Position numbers and translations under genes: made by a program. Below are positions 23,737 through 35,988 of a DNA stretch of 64,000 nt, piece after piece. Origin of the DNA: Glandiceps talaboti (lineage: Eukaryota > Hemichordata > Enteropneusta > Spengelidae); contig NC_135557.1 in assembly GCF_964340395.1 (NCBI RefSeq), forward strand, positions 6,338,716-6,402,715, given 5' to 3'. How positions within the stretch are numbered: the stretch's first letter is position 1; each line of letters starts with the position of its first letter. The notes under the pieces are model-generated. The model had not been told where the DNA came from, did not search any database, and saw only the letters and a program-made list of their open reading frames with translations.

Positions 23737-23971
23737 TAGATAATAGTTGTGTTAATTTCAGTCACTATAGATAATAGTTGTGTGTAGGTTTCAGTCACTA
23801 TAGGTAATAGTTGTGTTGGTTTCAGTCACTATATATAACAGTTCTGTGTTGATTTCAGTCACTATAGATAACAGTTCAGTGTTGATTTCAGTCACTATAT
23901 ATAACAGTTCTGTGTTGATTTCAGTCACTATAGATAACAGTTCTGTGTTGATTTCAGTCACTATAGATAAC
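23737..23971. repeat. 33-bp minisatellite, left part (about 7 units)
   Basis: Units follow AACAGTTCTGTGTTGATTTC plus AGTCACTATAGAT. The first units are more diverged. The array is interrupted at 23971 by a retrotransposon and resumes at 26866. Confidence 0.95.
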
Positions 23972-24928
23972 TCTGGCGATAATCACGCCATCTCTGAACT
24001 CAGAAGTACCCTACCTGATCATAATTTATATCACGTACCTCGCAAAAGTAAAGGTGGTGGAGTTGGTGTCCTATTACGAAAGGGATTCAGTGTCAAAGTT
24101 AATAAATCGTCAACTCAGTATAACTCATTTGAACATACTGATCTTACAATTAGCTCAAAGTCTACCACAGTACGCCTGATCACACTATACCGCCCACCCC
24201 CATCAAAGAAGAACAAGTTGACTACATCAATGTTCCTTAGCCAATTCTCCTCCCTGATTGAAACATTAACAACTGCTCCTGGCTACCTACTTATTGCGGG
24301 TGACTTTAACTTTCACATAGATGATGTAACAAATCGTGAGGCATCACACTTCCTTGAGCTACTTGAATCCTCCAACCTTCAACAACATACTACGGAAACC
24401 ACACATCGTTGTGGGCACACTCTTGATTTGATCATCTCACGTCAAACAGATAACCTCGTCTCAAGTACCACTATTCACAGAGGTCTTCCATCTGATCATG
24501 ATGCTGTGAGTTGTAATCTTGCTGTACCTCGTGTAAAGTCAACAAGGCGCAAAGTTTGTTATCGTAATTTCAAGAGTATCAACATGGCAGAAATGCGCAA
24601 AGACATCCAAGCATCACCTCTTGTCACAAGCCACACTTCCGATCTGACTACTATCATAAATCAATACAACACAACCTTGCACCAATATATTAACCACCAT
24701 GCCCCAGAGAAGACTCGCACCATCACTTTAAGACCACATGCACCTTGGTACTCTGATGTAATTCATGCCGCCAAGCAAAAGAAGAGACAACTTGAAAGGA
24801 AATGGATGTCATCTGGACTTGAGATTGACAAACAGATCTTCAAAGAAGAATGTAAGGCATACCATCATATGATTGAGAGTGCTAAATCTACTTACCACTC
24901 GGACAGAATTGCTAACTGTACTATGTGA
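23972..24928 (+). pseudogene. Apurinic-like endonuclease part of the L2/CR1-type element
   Basis: The frame encodes GGGVGVLLRKGF, LITLYRPPPS, then AGDFNFHID, GHTLDLIISR and GLPSDHDAV, the APE-type endonuclease motifs that nick target DNA. The first 60-80 residues expected of the domain are absent, consistent with 5' truncation. The frame is open into the upstream minisatellite by chance, because the 33-bp unit is a multiple of three. It ends at TGA 24926, while the RT continues in another frame, so one frameshift near 24922 separates the two halves of what should be one polyprotein. Confidence 0.88.
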
Positions 24929-24929
24929 T

Positions 24930-26702
24930 CAGAAAAAACTTTTCAAGATTATTGACAAGATGCTGACTCCAGAAGATGACAATACATTACCAGCTTCCGA
25001 TTGCCCTGAAAAACTGGCAAACAAATTTGCTAACTACTTCGACAGTAAAATCAACAGTCTTAGAGAGGACCTTGATGAATTAGTAGTACCAACAGTGAAC
25101 ACTGTCAACTCGCATACACCTATTGCCAAGAGACTCAGTGAATTCTCACCTGTGTCATCAGAGCTGGTCCGTAAGATAATTATGGATTCACCAAATAAAC
25201 ACTGTCAACTGGACCCTCTACCAACCTGGATGCTGAAGGAATGTATAGATGAACTTTTACCATCGATTACGGAAATTATCAATGCTTCATTGGCAAGTGG
25301 ATGTGTTCCCAACTCATTCAAGACAGCCTTAATTACACCCATCATCAAAAACCTGAAAAATGACCCCAATGACCTCAAGAATTACAGACCAATATCAAAC
25401 TTACCGTTCCTGTCAAAAGTTCTGGAGAAAGTAGTGGCACATGAACTTCATCATCACCTACAAAGCAATGACCTATATGCAAAGATGCAGTCTGCATACC
25501 GTAAACACCACAGTACAGAAACCGCTATCATTCGTGTTTATAATGATATTCTTCATGCTATTGATGGACACCAAGATGTTATACTTGTCCTATTAGATCT
25601 GTCTGCAGCATTTGACACGATTGACCATCAAATCTTAATAGACAGAATGCATAAGCGGTTTGGGATAGATGGCACAGTACTCTCCTGGTTTAGGTCATAC
25701 CTCCAGCATCGAACACAACATGTAACAGTAAACAATGCAAAGTCTGCCTGTCACAGCCTAAACTTTGGAGTCCCACAGGGATCGGTTCTAGGTCCCATAC
25801 TCTTTACCATGTATGTCGCACCCTTAGAGGATCTGATTTCACAACATAATCTAAACAGTATGATGTATGCTGATGACTCTCAACTTTACCAGATGATGAA
25901 ACGATCACAACACATGAACACAGTCTCGCGTATTGAAGCATGCATTGCTGATATACGAACTTGGTATGCATCGAATAAATTAAAGCTTAATGACAGTAAA
26001 ACAGAGATAATCCACTTCTCATCTCGATTCAGTAAAACCAATCCTGTACCATGTATCACAATTGGGGACAGCACTGTCAACACATCATCCACAACACGTG
26101 ACCTTGGGGTTATACTTGACTCGGAACTTAGAATGACTTGTCATGTAAATAACATCTGCAGAGCAGCATCTCTAGCCATTCGAAAGATCGGCCAAATTAG
26201 AAAGTACCTCGACAATACCCGTACCGAAAGACTAATCCATGCATTTGTTACCTCTAGGCTGGAGTATTGCAATTCCATCCTCTATGGATTACCAGACAAA
26301 GAGATCAACAAACTTCAACGTGTGCAGAACACAGCTGCTAGACTTGTTGCCAAACTACGCAAATATGATCATGTCTCACCAGTATTACATAATCTTCATT
26401 GGTTACCTGTACGTCAACGTATTGCATACAAAATCTTGCTCGTCACCTACAAGGCTGTCAACAAACTGTCACCATCCTACATCATTGAACTAATACCCAT
26501 ACACAAGCCAACACGTGCCCTACGTGCTAGTACTCATCTTACACTTGCCATTCCACGTGTTGCAACTACCACGTACGGAGATCGCGCCTTCTCTGTTGCC
26601 GGTCCTAAGTTATGGAACTCTCTCCCAATTCACATTAGGAGAGCGGTATCGATCGAAACATTCAAGTCCCAACTAAAGACATACTTGTTTACAAACTTTT
26701 AG
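24930..26702 (+). CDS. Reverse transcriptase of the L2/CR1-type element
   Basis: An open frame (from 24873; homologous part from about 24930) gives roughly 590 residues ending at TAG. RT boxes in order: ALITPIIKNLKND...NYRPISNLPFLSKVLEK, VLLDLSAAFDTIDH, GVPQGSVLGPILFTMY, MMYADDSQLY (catalytic), KLNDSKTEIIHF and TRDLGVILDS. The C-terminal region ends HWLPVRQRIAYKI...GDRAFSVAGPKLWNSLP, characteristic of the CR1/L2 group. The enzyme would copy its own RNA at the nicked target. No internal stops are seen in this half. Mobility is unlikely, because the copy is 5'-truncated and carries a frameshift upstream. Confidence 0.93.
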   Translation, partial: QKKLFKIIDKMLTPEDDNTLPASDCPEKLANKFANYFDSKINSLREDLDELVVPTVNTVNSHTPIAKRLSEFSPVSSELVRKIIMDSPNKHCQLDPLPTWMLKECIDELLPSITEIINASLASGCVPNSFKTALITPIIKNLKNDPNDLKNYRPISNLPFLSKVLEKVVAHELHHHLQSNDLYAKMQSAYRKHHSTETAIIRVYNDILHAIDGHQDVILVLLDLSAAFDTIDHQILIDRMHKRFGIDGTVLSWFRSYLQHRTQHVTVNNAKSACHSLNFGVPQGSVLGPILFTMYVAPLEDLISQHNLNSMMYADDSQLYQMMKRSQHMNTVSRIEACIADIRTWYASNKLKLNDSKTEIIHFSSRFSKTNPVPCITIGDSTVNTSSTTRDLGVILDSELRMTCHVNNICRAASLAIRKIGQIRKYLDNTRTERLIHAFVTSRLEYCNSILYGLPDKEINKLQRVQNTAARLVAKLRKYDHVSPVLHNLHWLPVRQRIAYKILLVTYKAVNKLSPSYIIELIPIHKPTRALRASTHLTLAIPRVATTTYGDRAFSVAGPKLWNSLPIHIRRAVSIETFKSQLKTYLFTNF

Positions 26703-26834
26703 AACATACTATACTTTTAGTGCAGTAATCAATAAGTTTTGTTTTTTAGTGAATTTCAAGTTGTCTTTTTTTTTCTTTTTTTTCTCTCAGTATTGTAAAG
26801 CGCATTGAGGCTGTTGCGTAATGCGCTGATAAGA

Positions 26835-26865
<31 letters not shown>

Positions 26866-26868
<3 letters not shown>

Positions 26869-27861
26869 ACAGTTCTGTGTTGGTTTCAGTCACTATGAAT
26901 AACAGTTCTGTGTTGATTTCAGTCACTATAGATAACAGTTCTGTGTTGATTACAGTCACTATAGATAACAGTGCTATGTTGGTTTCAGTCACTATAGATA
27001 TTAACAGTTCTGTGTTGATTTCAGTCACTATAGGTAACAGTGCTATGTTGGTTTCAGTCACCATAGTTAACAGTTCTGTGTTGATTTCAGTCACTATAGG
27101 TAACAGTTCTGTGTTGATTTCAGTCACTATAGATAACAGTTCTGTGTTGGTTTCAGTCACTATAGATAACAGTTCTGTGTTAATTTCAGTCACTATAGGT
27201 AACAGTTCTGTGTTGGTTTCAGTCACTATAGATAACAGTTCTGTGTTGATTTCAGTCACTATAGATAACAGTTCTGTGTTGATTTCAGTCACTATACATA
27301 AATGTTCTGTGTTGGTTTCAGTCACTATAGTTAACAGTTCTGTGCTGGTTTCAGTCACCATAGATAACAGTTCAGTGTTGATTTCAGTTACTATAAATAA
27401 CAGTTCTGTGTTGATTTCAGTCACTATAGATAACAGTTCTGTGTTGATTTCAGTCACTATAGATAACAGTTCTGTGTTGATTTCAGTCACTATAGATAAC
27501 AGTTCTGTGTTGATTTCAGTCACTATAGGTAACAGTGCTATGTTGGTTTCAGTCACCATAGATAACAGTTCAGTGTTGATTTCAGTCACTATAGATAACA
27601 GTTCTGTGTTGGTTTCAGTCACTATAGATAACAGTTCTGTGTTGATTTCAGTCACTATAGATAACAGTTCTGTGTTGATTTCAGTCACTATAGATAACAG
27701 TTCAGTGTTGATTTCAGTCACTATAGATAACAGTTAAGTTTTGATTTCAGTCACTATAGATAACAGTTCTGTGTTGATTTCAGTCACTATAGATAACAGT
27801 TCTGTGTTGATTTCAGTCAGCATAGATAACAGTTCTGTGTTGATTTCAGTCACTATAGATA
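26866..27861. repeat. 33-bp minisatellite, right part (about 30 units)
   Basis: Unit AACAGTTCTGTGTTGATTTC + AGTCACTATAGAT with few variant positions (GAT/GGT, T/A, A/G). Because 33 is divisible by three and stops are rare, it translates as 11-residue repeats on both strands (NSSVLISVTID on plus, VTEINTELLSI on minus). There is no sign that either is expressed. Confidence 0.97.
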
Positions 27862-28013
27862 ACTCACTCACTCACTCACTCACCCACCCACCCACCCACC
27901 CACCCACCCACTCACTCACTCACCCACCCACCCACCCACCCACCCACCCACCCACCCACCCACCCACCCACTCACTCACTCACTCACTCACTCACTCACT
28001 CACTCACTCACTC
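27862..28013. repeat. (CACT)n/(CACC)n microsatellite
   Basis: Alternating blocks of CACT and CACC units follow directly after the minisatellite. Confidence 0.97.
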
Positions 28014-28595
28014 GCATATCTGTAATGTGGTTCTTAAAAGAGCATTCGTACCAATGCACTATTCTTTGCTTGTCTAGTGGCCTGATTGAGATTCAGTTCA
28101 TGTCTGGAACTAGTTCCGGTATCATTCTAATTCATGTATCGAATTAATTAATTCAAGTCGGCCTTTTACTGAATATAACATTACCTTTAAAATATGTTGA
28201 CAACACACATTCTTTTTATAGACAATGAATTCATGATGTCTCTTCGATTTGATTGAATCACAGTTATTCTTTAAAGACGCAACTACAAGGTCTTTAGCTT
28301 GTGTGTCAATTTGGTTTTAAAAATAAAAAGTGACATTTGGTTTAATATTTAGTAAAATTAATCTGAGCACTATTAGTAACTGACAGAACACTTACTTAGT
28401 AGGCTAGCATAATAATATATTTACACATTGAATTTTTTTAACACTTTTTTTTTATTCCTCGTGTTTGACGAGTGTGTGAGCGACGCCCCATGGTATTTAT
28501 ATTTTATAGTCTAAGACCAAATGCTTACGACAGTGTATTTTATAAGGAAAATACAAGATACATTGGTCACTCAAAATGTCCATAAATGTTAAAAC

Positions 28596-28830
28596 CCAAT
28601 TCAATACTCTATTCCATAATTACATTTTTGTTTCCATAGTAACGCTCTCTGATTTTATTAATCATAAATAAACAACTTAGTTTTTTATGAGGTAATTGTA
28701 ACCGGTTCGATGAGGATGAATAACAACATGTATCACGAATTAATTTTAAACATTTGATCATCTCCGTGTTAATCTTGGTATCACTTTGACAGTGTTCGAT
28801 GAAATAAATACATCAACATCATTTCATGAG
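28596..28830. repeat. Diverged duplicate of 31455-31745
   Basis: Shared ordered blocks are TTTGTTTCCATAGTAA, GGTTCGATGAGGATGAAT (GATTCGATAAGGATGAAT in the other copy) and GACAGTGTT, with unalignable sequence between. It is an old interspersed repeat or segmental duplication of unknown type. Confidence 0.5.
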
Positions 28831-29067
28831 ATCGTACGAGTTCACGTCATATTATGACATTTCCAATTTCATGTTTTAACAGGTTTCTACAAGGTACAAT
28901 TTCAATGTGTGGGTGAACACATATTTCTACAACGCCACTCCCCCATTTCCTGTTCCCTCTCAGGTAACATGACATTTTGTTTTTAGCATTGTCGGGTTAC
29001 TTGCTACCTTTCCACCCTTGTAAAAAAGAGCAGTGCTACTTAGCATAATCGTTCATAACCATTCGCT

Positions 29068-29440
29068 GTGACAGACACTATGCATGATGACGTCTTACGT
29101 ATTGACGATATATTACACTTAAAGAGACTGGTTAATTATGGTACATATACTAGTATACAATCATTGTGTCCAGGGGATTATTTCAAAATGATGGGTTTTA
29201 TTAAATCAGAACCCAGGGTCTTGTTGGTTTTGGTTCTCTACAAACGTCGCCATACCTCTTCGTTAGTGAGAACGATTGGTTGGTATTAATCACCTACATG
29301 GGTGTCTGTGCCATTTCTGTTCCATGTTGATTTTGTTTGATTTTGTATTGTCATGTGTACTTGTTCGCTGTCTATATTTTATTCTATTTTATAGTTCTTT
29401 TTGTACCGATGCAAAGGTGAAAAAATAAATAAAAAAATAC
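29068..29440 (+). other. Possible retroelement or transcript 3' end
   Basis: A 73-codon frame (TTG-like start) is followed by a T-rich stretch and then GTGAAAAAATAAATAAAAAAA, an AATAAA-like signal in an A-rich tail. This resembles the 3' end of a non-LTR element or a processed copy, but no domain was recognised. Confidence 0.25.
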
Positions 29441-32400
29441 GCGATATTTAATTAGTCTCTAATGCATGGTAACGATGTGAAAGGTCCAATTTGTTCACCT
29501 GTGCTGACGACTAACCACATATTGTTATAATGCCCATATTTTTTAGATGAATTTTATTTATAATTATTTTTCATGCGCTTGGTCGGGAGAAATTACTTGG
29601 TCGAGAGAATGCATTTGCAATCGACACAGACATTGTCGCCCATTATACAGGCAACAACGGAGAGCGCCCTCGTTAGGTGAAGATCGATGTTCCTGGAGTG
29701 TCGGGCAACAGTAATACTAGAAGATAGAGTTTTGGCCAGGTGTCAAGGTGCCATATGAAAGGATGCAATTCCGGCAGAAGTTGTTGAAAACTGAGTAGCC
29801 ATGACAGCTATCGTGGAATAGAGAGTTTGAGCTGCCATGATGGATAATAAGGTGCCGTTAGAAAGGCTGACTGCAGAGAACTACAAGTAATAGCAATGTT
29901 ATGCGGGTTTCAATTTCGTTTATTATTTGCCTTGTAATCGGGTGTACATATCCCGGGTAGGTTGGGGATCACGAAAGCCGAGTTCAGTCGAGGATGACAA
30001 GCTTTCCTGGCATTTGAGCAATGTTTTTGACAACTAACTTTCACTGGGGCTTGAAATAAACACAGATGTATAGCTAAATTTCTTGCATAAATCATGAAAT
30101 TGTAAGACTACCCTTACGGAAGGCATTCAGTTTATTTATTTTTTTGCTCATTATGAAGCTTCATGGTATGTTCCATCAATTGGTTGAGATTTATTGAAAA
30201 TCGTTTATTTTTTCCATCAATAACTTTGAAAGGAAAACAATTACTTGAACTCTAACACGATGTGTTTCATATGGTTTCATTCCTGAATGTTTATGTACAA
30301 GTATTTGCTTACGTAAAGAAGACTGACAGCTACAGGTTTGTTGATTACAGAAGAGTTCTTTACATAAATTATGCAAAACAGACATTGCAAGAAGACTTCT
30401 GTGCAATGACTGACGTGACATAATCTCTCAGCTGGATTGTTGTATAAAACCAGTTGTTAATTAAATAAAAAAGCATAAACTACCTCCTTGCATGTAAACC
30501 ACCAATTTCAACCCGGACTTATGCACGGTGATTTTGACCAGTGCAAGCGGTTAAAAAGTTAAAGTACAGCCTACAGCATTCTACCCGACGGCGATCTTTT
30601 AGATGACGGTTTTCAAGTATCATGCATGTAAAAAAAACATACAAATATAACTAATAACTAACAGTATTGCAGGTGAATTGTTTGAGCCGATTGAACATTT
30701 GATGTTTACATTAATAAAACGATTTTATCCGGGGCCTTAGCCAGCCTGGACAAGCTTTGAACTTTGTTGGTGGATTTTGACAACGTCCTCTTCACATAGT
30801 ATATTATATTATTATGATCAATTAGGGTGAAAGTCATATAAATTGTGGCAACCAGACTCTAACAATCGGCTTATTACGGCTCGTTCCGTTTCAGATCTTT
30901 CAAGACTTATTTATTTCTGTGTACGATGACACTGTCTAAACGACAAACCCGTCAAGAATTTGGCATCGAGCGATCCACAAGTCTATTAAAGTTATAAAAC
31001 CGAGATTGTGAAGGTACACGTAGACAGTGCTCAGAGACACTATACCGACAAAAAAAGTTTGCTCCGGTTAGTAAAATGTACCAGGGAATGGAGAGATATC
31101 GCGTCGGTAAATGTAAAAGACGTTAATTTATGTATTATATACAAAAATACAACTTCAGTGATTGTTACGAGACTTTGAGGGACAAACCACAGTCCCTCTA
31201 TCATACTAAGCAAATCCAATAAACCTTTTTTAGTTTAAGAACTAAACTTTCATTTACATTATACTATATTTGACTGTTTGTTAAAGTTAAATAATTTTAA
31301 GTGGAAATCGAAATAAAACGCAGTTTTTTTGGTATAAATCAGAGATGAACTTGAAAATGTAAAAAAGTCACAGTATAAAGACAGTATATCAAGGATAATG
31401 CTAGGTGCATCTCACAATTTATATAATATAATATTAATGACAACATAATATTAATAAACAATTCAATGAATTGTGTTTGTTTCCATAGTAATACTCGCTG
31501 ATTCCGTGAAACAGCAGAATAATAAAGTAAATAAAATATTACATTTGAGGCTAACTTTTAACAATGCCATGTTTCTACTATGGTAACCATGACAACGATT
31601 CGATAAGGATGAATGATGAAATGTATCAGCTAAATTAATTTACAACAGACGATAAGCATCAATGATCAGTTATTCTCCGTAATAATCCAAGCATTACCTC
31701 GACAGTGTTTGTACGATATCACAAAACCAGACTGTGTATAGAATCTCACTCGCAGGACACGATGTTTTTAACGTCTCTCACAACGTTTTTTGTAACGAAT
31801 TACATGAAATAAAATACATATACTGATAGTGAACACACAAATAAAAGGAGGCATTTTATCTACACTATGAATACAAATGAACACCACTCACATATTACCA
31901 ACATCAGACTAGACACATAAGACTCATAACAATCCTGCAAGATTTATTACCAAGATATCGTTAAAACTAAATATAAAGTCAACGTTTATCAATCGTAGTA
32001 ACTGTAGACTACCAAACTTAAAATCTTGTCAGTCGAAGATATGTAGAAGAAAGATTTAAGTTGTACACGACAATTTTTTTGTTTGATGTAACGAAGTCTC
32101 TAGATGTGCATCATGTGAACACGTACTGAAAGTTTAATGACAAGATAAGTATAAACGATAGTTTCAAAATAACCCAGGGTTCAATTCGTTTGAGTAGTTA
32201 AGAAATACACTTTACAATGTTTAATTACTGGTATGGTATGTATTTTTATGATTCTATGGAAACATCAATGTACAGGTATTAAATGCAATGAACTACTTTC
32301 AGAGAATGGAAAACAACACAAGAAATCACTAGGCTTATATCGTTCTGTTTAGCATAATTTTCTTGTAATTAATTGTTCGAAGTAGAATAAAAATAATGGC

Positions 32401-32597
32401 AGACATTTTACCATCGATGCATCATCTGTATTTGTATAGAATTACGAGATAAGAATGTCACAATACTCGTTGAAAAGCAAAGCATAATGAAGTGTAAACC
32501 AAACAGTAACTTTGCTATTGTAGAAATCTTCAACCGTAACAAGTTCTGAAGCGTTTAGTTTCCATATGAACTAGGCAGTGAATGGATGGTTTAACCG
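29441..32597. other. No gene recognised
   Basis: AT-rich intergenic or intronic sequence. It contains the diverged repeat at 31455-31745 and a GCGCCCTC octamer near 29663. No long frame with protein-like composition was seen. Confidence 0.5.
31455..31745. repeat. Diverged duplicate of 28596-28830
   Basis: See the matching blocks listed for the partner copy; order and orientation are the same. A weaker resemblance occurs near 20940. Confidence 0.5.
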
Positions 32598-32984
32598 TTG
32601 TTTCTGTTCAGGAGGCAATGGTGTTGTTTGTGGTTTGTAATCAGTCGTTGTATTTACTCTGGCATCTGTAGTTACTCTTTGACAGTGTGTTTGCAAATAG
32701 GAAGATCCATTTTAGATGTAGACGACGACTTTTATCATATTATCTCATTGAATACAACTTATATTGGCGGGATCGATCCGAACTACTCTGCTAACCCTGA
32801 CCTTCGTATGGGCCACAATTATCCCTCGCGTCGTACAAAGTTACTGTCAGCTGGCAATCGACGTACCTTCAAAAACTTTAGAGTTACCCTTTGGATTACC
32901 TTCAGCTATACTACTGTCATGAATCTAACATTTCCACTTTTGCAGATAAGATTATATCCGACAATATGTCTATTTCGAGTGTAG
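32598..32984 (+). other. Unrecognised 128-codon open frame
   Basis: The frame starts at a TTG rather than ATG. Its middle (about 32700-32920) has ordinary protein composition (GRSILDVDDDFYHIISLN, then DPNYSANPDLRMGHNYP), and a CAAATAG acceptor-like signal precedes it. The end of the frame runs into the interspersed repeat at 32955. No family was recognised, and no donor with a good consensus was found. It may be an exon, a relic or chance. Confidence 0.25.
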
Positions 32985-33239
32985 TGACTGGCATCAACAA
33001 TTATGTCTAGACACGCTACCTATTGTTGTGATGTAGATTGCCGCGGATATCTCAGTAGTGACGCTAATTAAATATGTATGTTATATTATCTAATATAATT
33101 AGAACAGAAGAGTCATATAAGTTTATATATTTATATTTTGGGGACACACTGGAGAGAGTGTTAGCCAAGGACAATACAATCTCAGTGTTATCTATCTACA
33201 GAAATAAAGTCGCATTGTTATGTTCAATATTTGGTCCAC
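32955..33239. repeat. Interspersed repeat B, copy 1
   Basis: Shares TATTTCGAGTGTAGTGACTG, GTCTAGACACGCTA, GTGATGTAGATTGC and TCTACAGAAATAAAGTC with 37310-37690, and more weakly with 44190-44560. All three are in the same orientation. Type unknown; no coding capacity. It is cut off at its right side by the TIR element. Confidence 0.7.
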
Positions 33240-35988
33240 AATGTATTTAGGGAGCGATCAGTTTTTACGGCCGGGGGTGGGCCGATGACTTTTTGTTCAT
33301 GCTGTACTTAAAAATAGTGACCCCCCCCCTGCAATTCATTCACAAAACAATCCATCCCCCCCCCCTGACAAATAAAAAAACACAATACCCCCCCCCCCCA
33401 TCTGTTGACAAGAAACACTCTTTTTGTTCTTGCAAAAGACACTCTATTCTCAAAGCATATTACCGCACACTGCATAGTTAATTTTACATGTTACATTTTC
33501 AGTAATTTTAAGTGTATCTGGAAATTGCTAACCAAAATCCATTGCTTCACATGTATAAAGCTCTTTAGATAGGAACCCTATGAGAAGTATGATTGTCTGT
33601 TCACTAACATACAAAATATTCATGGTTAAGTAACCAAAAGTTCTATGATATCTCTTAGATTGAGTGAACTATTAATATGTATTAATTCAGCTAATTATCA
33701 AGTACAATATTATAAATGGAGTTAATATACTTGTAAACCAATGTCCATAACTGTCATACATAACGATGTACTTGCATCATATAATGAATTGTTTACATTA
33801 TATAAAGATGTGTTGTTTTCTTAAGACTTAACACAACTGCGGCTTTCCATACATGTACACGTTTGCACTCCTCAAGGCACTTGTTTGTCCTGTTCATAAT
33901 TGTTCAGTTTAATCATGGCACCGACTCAAAACTCCACCCACCCCCCCACCCCCCATTCATTGACCACACTGATAATTTTGAAAGGTTTTGAATAATGAAA
34001 TGTGATAAATGTCATTGGTTTCAAAATAGAAATTAAAAAATGTCATAAAAATGTTTTCTGTACTACAGCAGTTTCTAAACTAGATTACTAATTCAATTCA
34101 CTTACTACTGGCTATGTTGTCCAGTATATTGCTGGCAACATGATAGCCTTGAAAATAAATACACTCTAATACCGAGGAAATGTAACATTATGATCTGCTG
34201 ACAAATTTTTACTCGCAGTATACAGTCACTCAATGTGGATACTAGATATTCCAGAGGAGATGTAAAATCTAAAATTGCACCGTGTCAGTACTATAGAAGT
34301 TCTGGCTACAGTAAATATCCCTTTACTAAATCATCATCAAACAAGTCTGTGTTTATTACTTTGTTTATCAGTCATTCACATAATATATATTCTCTGAGAA
34401 TCCGATTAATATTGTATTCACCTTGGAATATATTTCTTTCTTGGTAGTTTATGGTGTAAAACAATAGCAAGACAAAAGGGGGTTTCACATGTAGCCTGGT
34501 AACGTATTAAACTTGGTGATGGTCACAGGTATCAGAGAAGAAGTGAAACACAAACACAAACACAAACACAAACACAAACATAAACACAAACACAAACACA
34601 AACACAGAAAAGTTATTTTTGATAAGACATGTAGTTCGTACTATAGCTATGCCAAGTAACAGTTCAATAGTTTGTACATGTATGATAAATCAACATATCA
34701 GGGATGAGATCAGTAGGTAAAAAAACTAATTCTTTTAGTAAGGCCTCGGAACCCCTTCCTCACCCCTTCTAACTAAATTGGTAAAATTGTTGCACACAGT
34801 ACAATCAATTTCAAATCAGTATGTAGTATCATGTAGTGCTATTAATACAAAGCCAGTATGTAGTGAGGAAAAAATAGCCTTTTTATTGGCACAATAATGT
34901 ATTTTAGGGCCATGCATAACAAATTTTTGTCTCATTTTTCAATTGACATTTTTAGAAATGTCTGTATTGGGGTACAAAACAGATTTCATTATAAAATACC
35001 CCCTCTCACCCAACCCCTCACTAAAAGAATGTAGTTTTTACCCTACATTGAACTATTGATCTCAACCATAAACCAATTCTAATGGAGATGATCGTAGTTA
35101 TCATACATTATATGTACAAAAATATATAGGAACTAGACTAACTATATACATGGACATTGAATATCCACTATCTAGACACAGGCTGGGTCAGGCACTTTCA
35201 GTCACAGTGTTTGCCACATATTATTTCAAAGTGTCCTAAATTGGTTATGTTTGTGCACAATTCAACATGTTCAGGTCAATGGGGGAACAGATTTTAGAGC
35301 TAGTAAATCTTAAGGTATTTCATATCTTATGTTTTACATGTACAGCTACACATGCAAGTTTTTGTACCACAAGATGACACAATGCAACTCATGGCGTGCA
35401 ATAGCGAGAAGTCAATTTTCTAACAAATAACTGTTGCTTAAAGGTGGCCATGGTGCAGTGTTGTGATGCCATACCATATGTATTGGATGTATCACGAGAC
35501 AGAGTTTATGTAATATTTGAATGTATATTTATAGCTATTTGTTTATGGTTTATTTTATGCACATACATTTTTTGTGTTAATAGCTTGCACAGCACCCACA
35601 ATTGGCAGCATAGCGGCTCAATGACTAGTATGCATGCGCGTCCTATATACTATGTGATAATTTTTGGGTGGTTTTAGCCAAGGATGCATTGCGGTACAAT
35701 GACTATGCATGCACGTTCTACGTACGATGTGCAATCTTCACGCCAAGGGCACTATCTATGATATCATTGTGAGGCAGCCAATCACAATGAATCTACCCAG
35801 CTGTGCATGCTTAGGGGCTTTGGCCTAGTTATGATATTAAATGTATGCACATTGAAGTACAGCTTTATTCACCTTTATTCACCTTGTAAAAATGATGACC
35901 CCCCTTCTTTGAGTCCCAAATTGAGGTGCCCCCCTCTGATTTAACCCCCCCCCCGGTCGTAAAAACTGATCGCTCCCTTAAATACATT
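33240..35988. mobile_element. 2.7-kb TIR element without coding capacity
   Basis: AATGTATTTAGGGAGCGATC at 33240-33259 and the continuing AGTTTTTACGGCCGGGG are matched in inverted orientation at about 35946-35988 (CCCCGGTCGTAAAAACTG then CGCTCCCTTAAATACATT). C/G runs next to both ends vary in length. The interior has no frame with recognised homology, so the element is non-autonomous or decayed. The superfamily is unclear; no direct target duplication was evident. Confidence 0.75.
34552..34608. repeat. (CAAACA)n hexanucleotide repeat
   Basis: About nine units with one substitution, inside the TIR element. Confidence 0.95.

Larger units (their letters stand above)
23972..26865 (+). mobile_element. 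L2/CR1-type non-LTR retrotransposon, 5'-truncated, young
   Basis: Endonuclease and RT frames are followed by a short 3' UTR with GTAAAGCGCATTGAGG and ATGCGCTGATAAG, then an (ATT)n tail, the typical 3' end of the L2/CR1 group. It sits within the 33-bp minisatellite, with ATAAC present at both junctions (23967-23971 and 26866-26870), which could be a 5-bp target duplication. The start of the endonuclease is missing. Confidence 0.93.

Noticed and set aside
26864-27737. Long repetitive proteins over the 33-bp minisatellite on both strands
   Set aside because: Open frames follow from a unit length divisible by three; no start context, splice sites or other domain.
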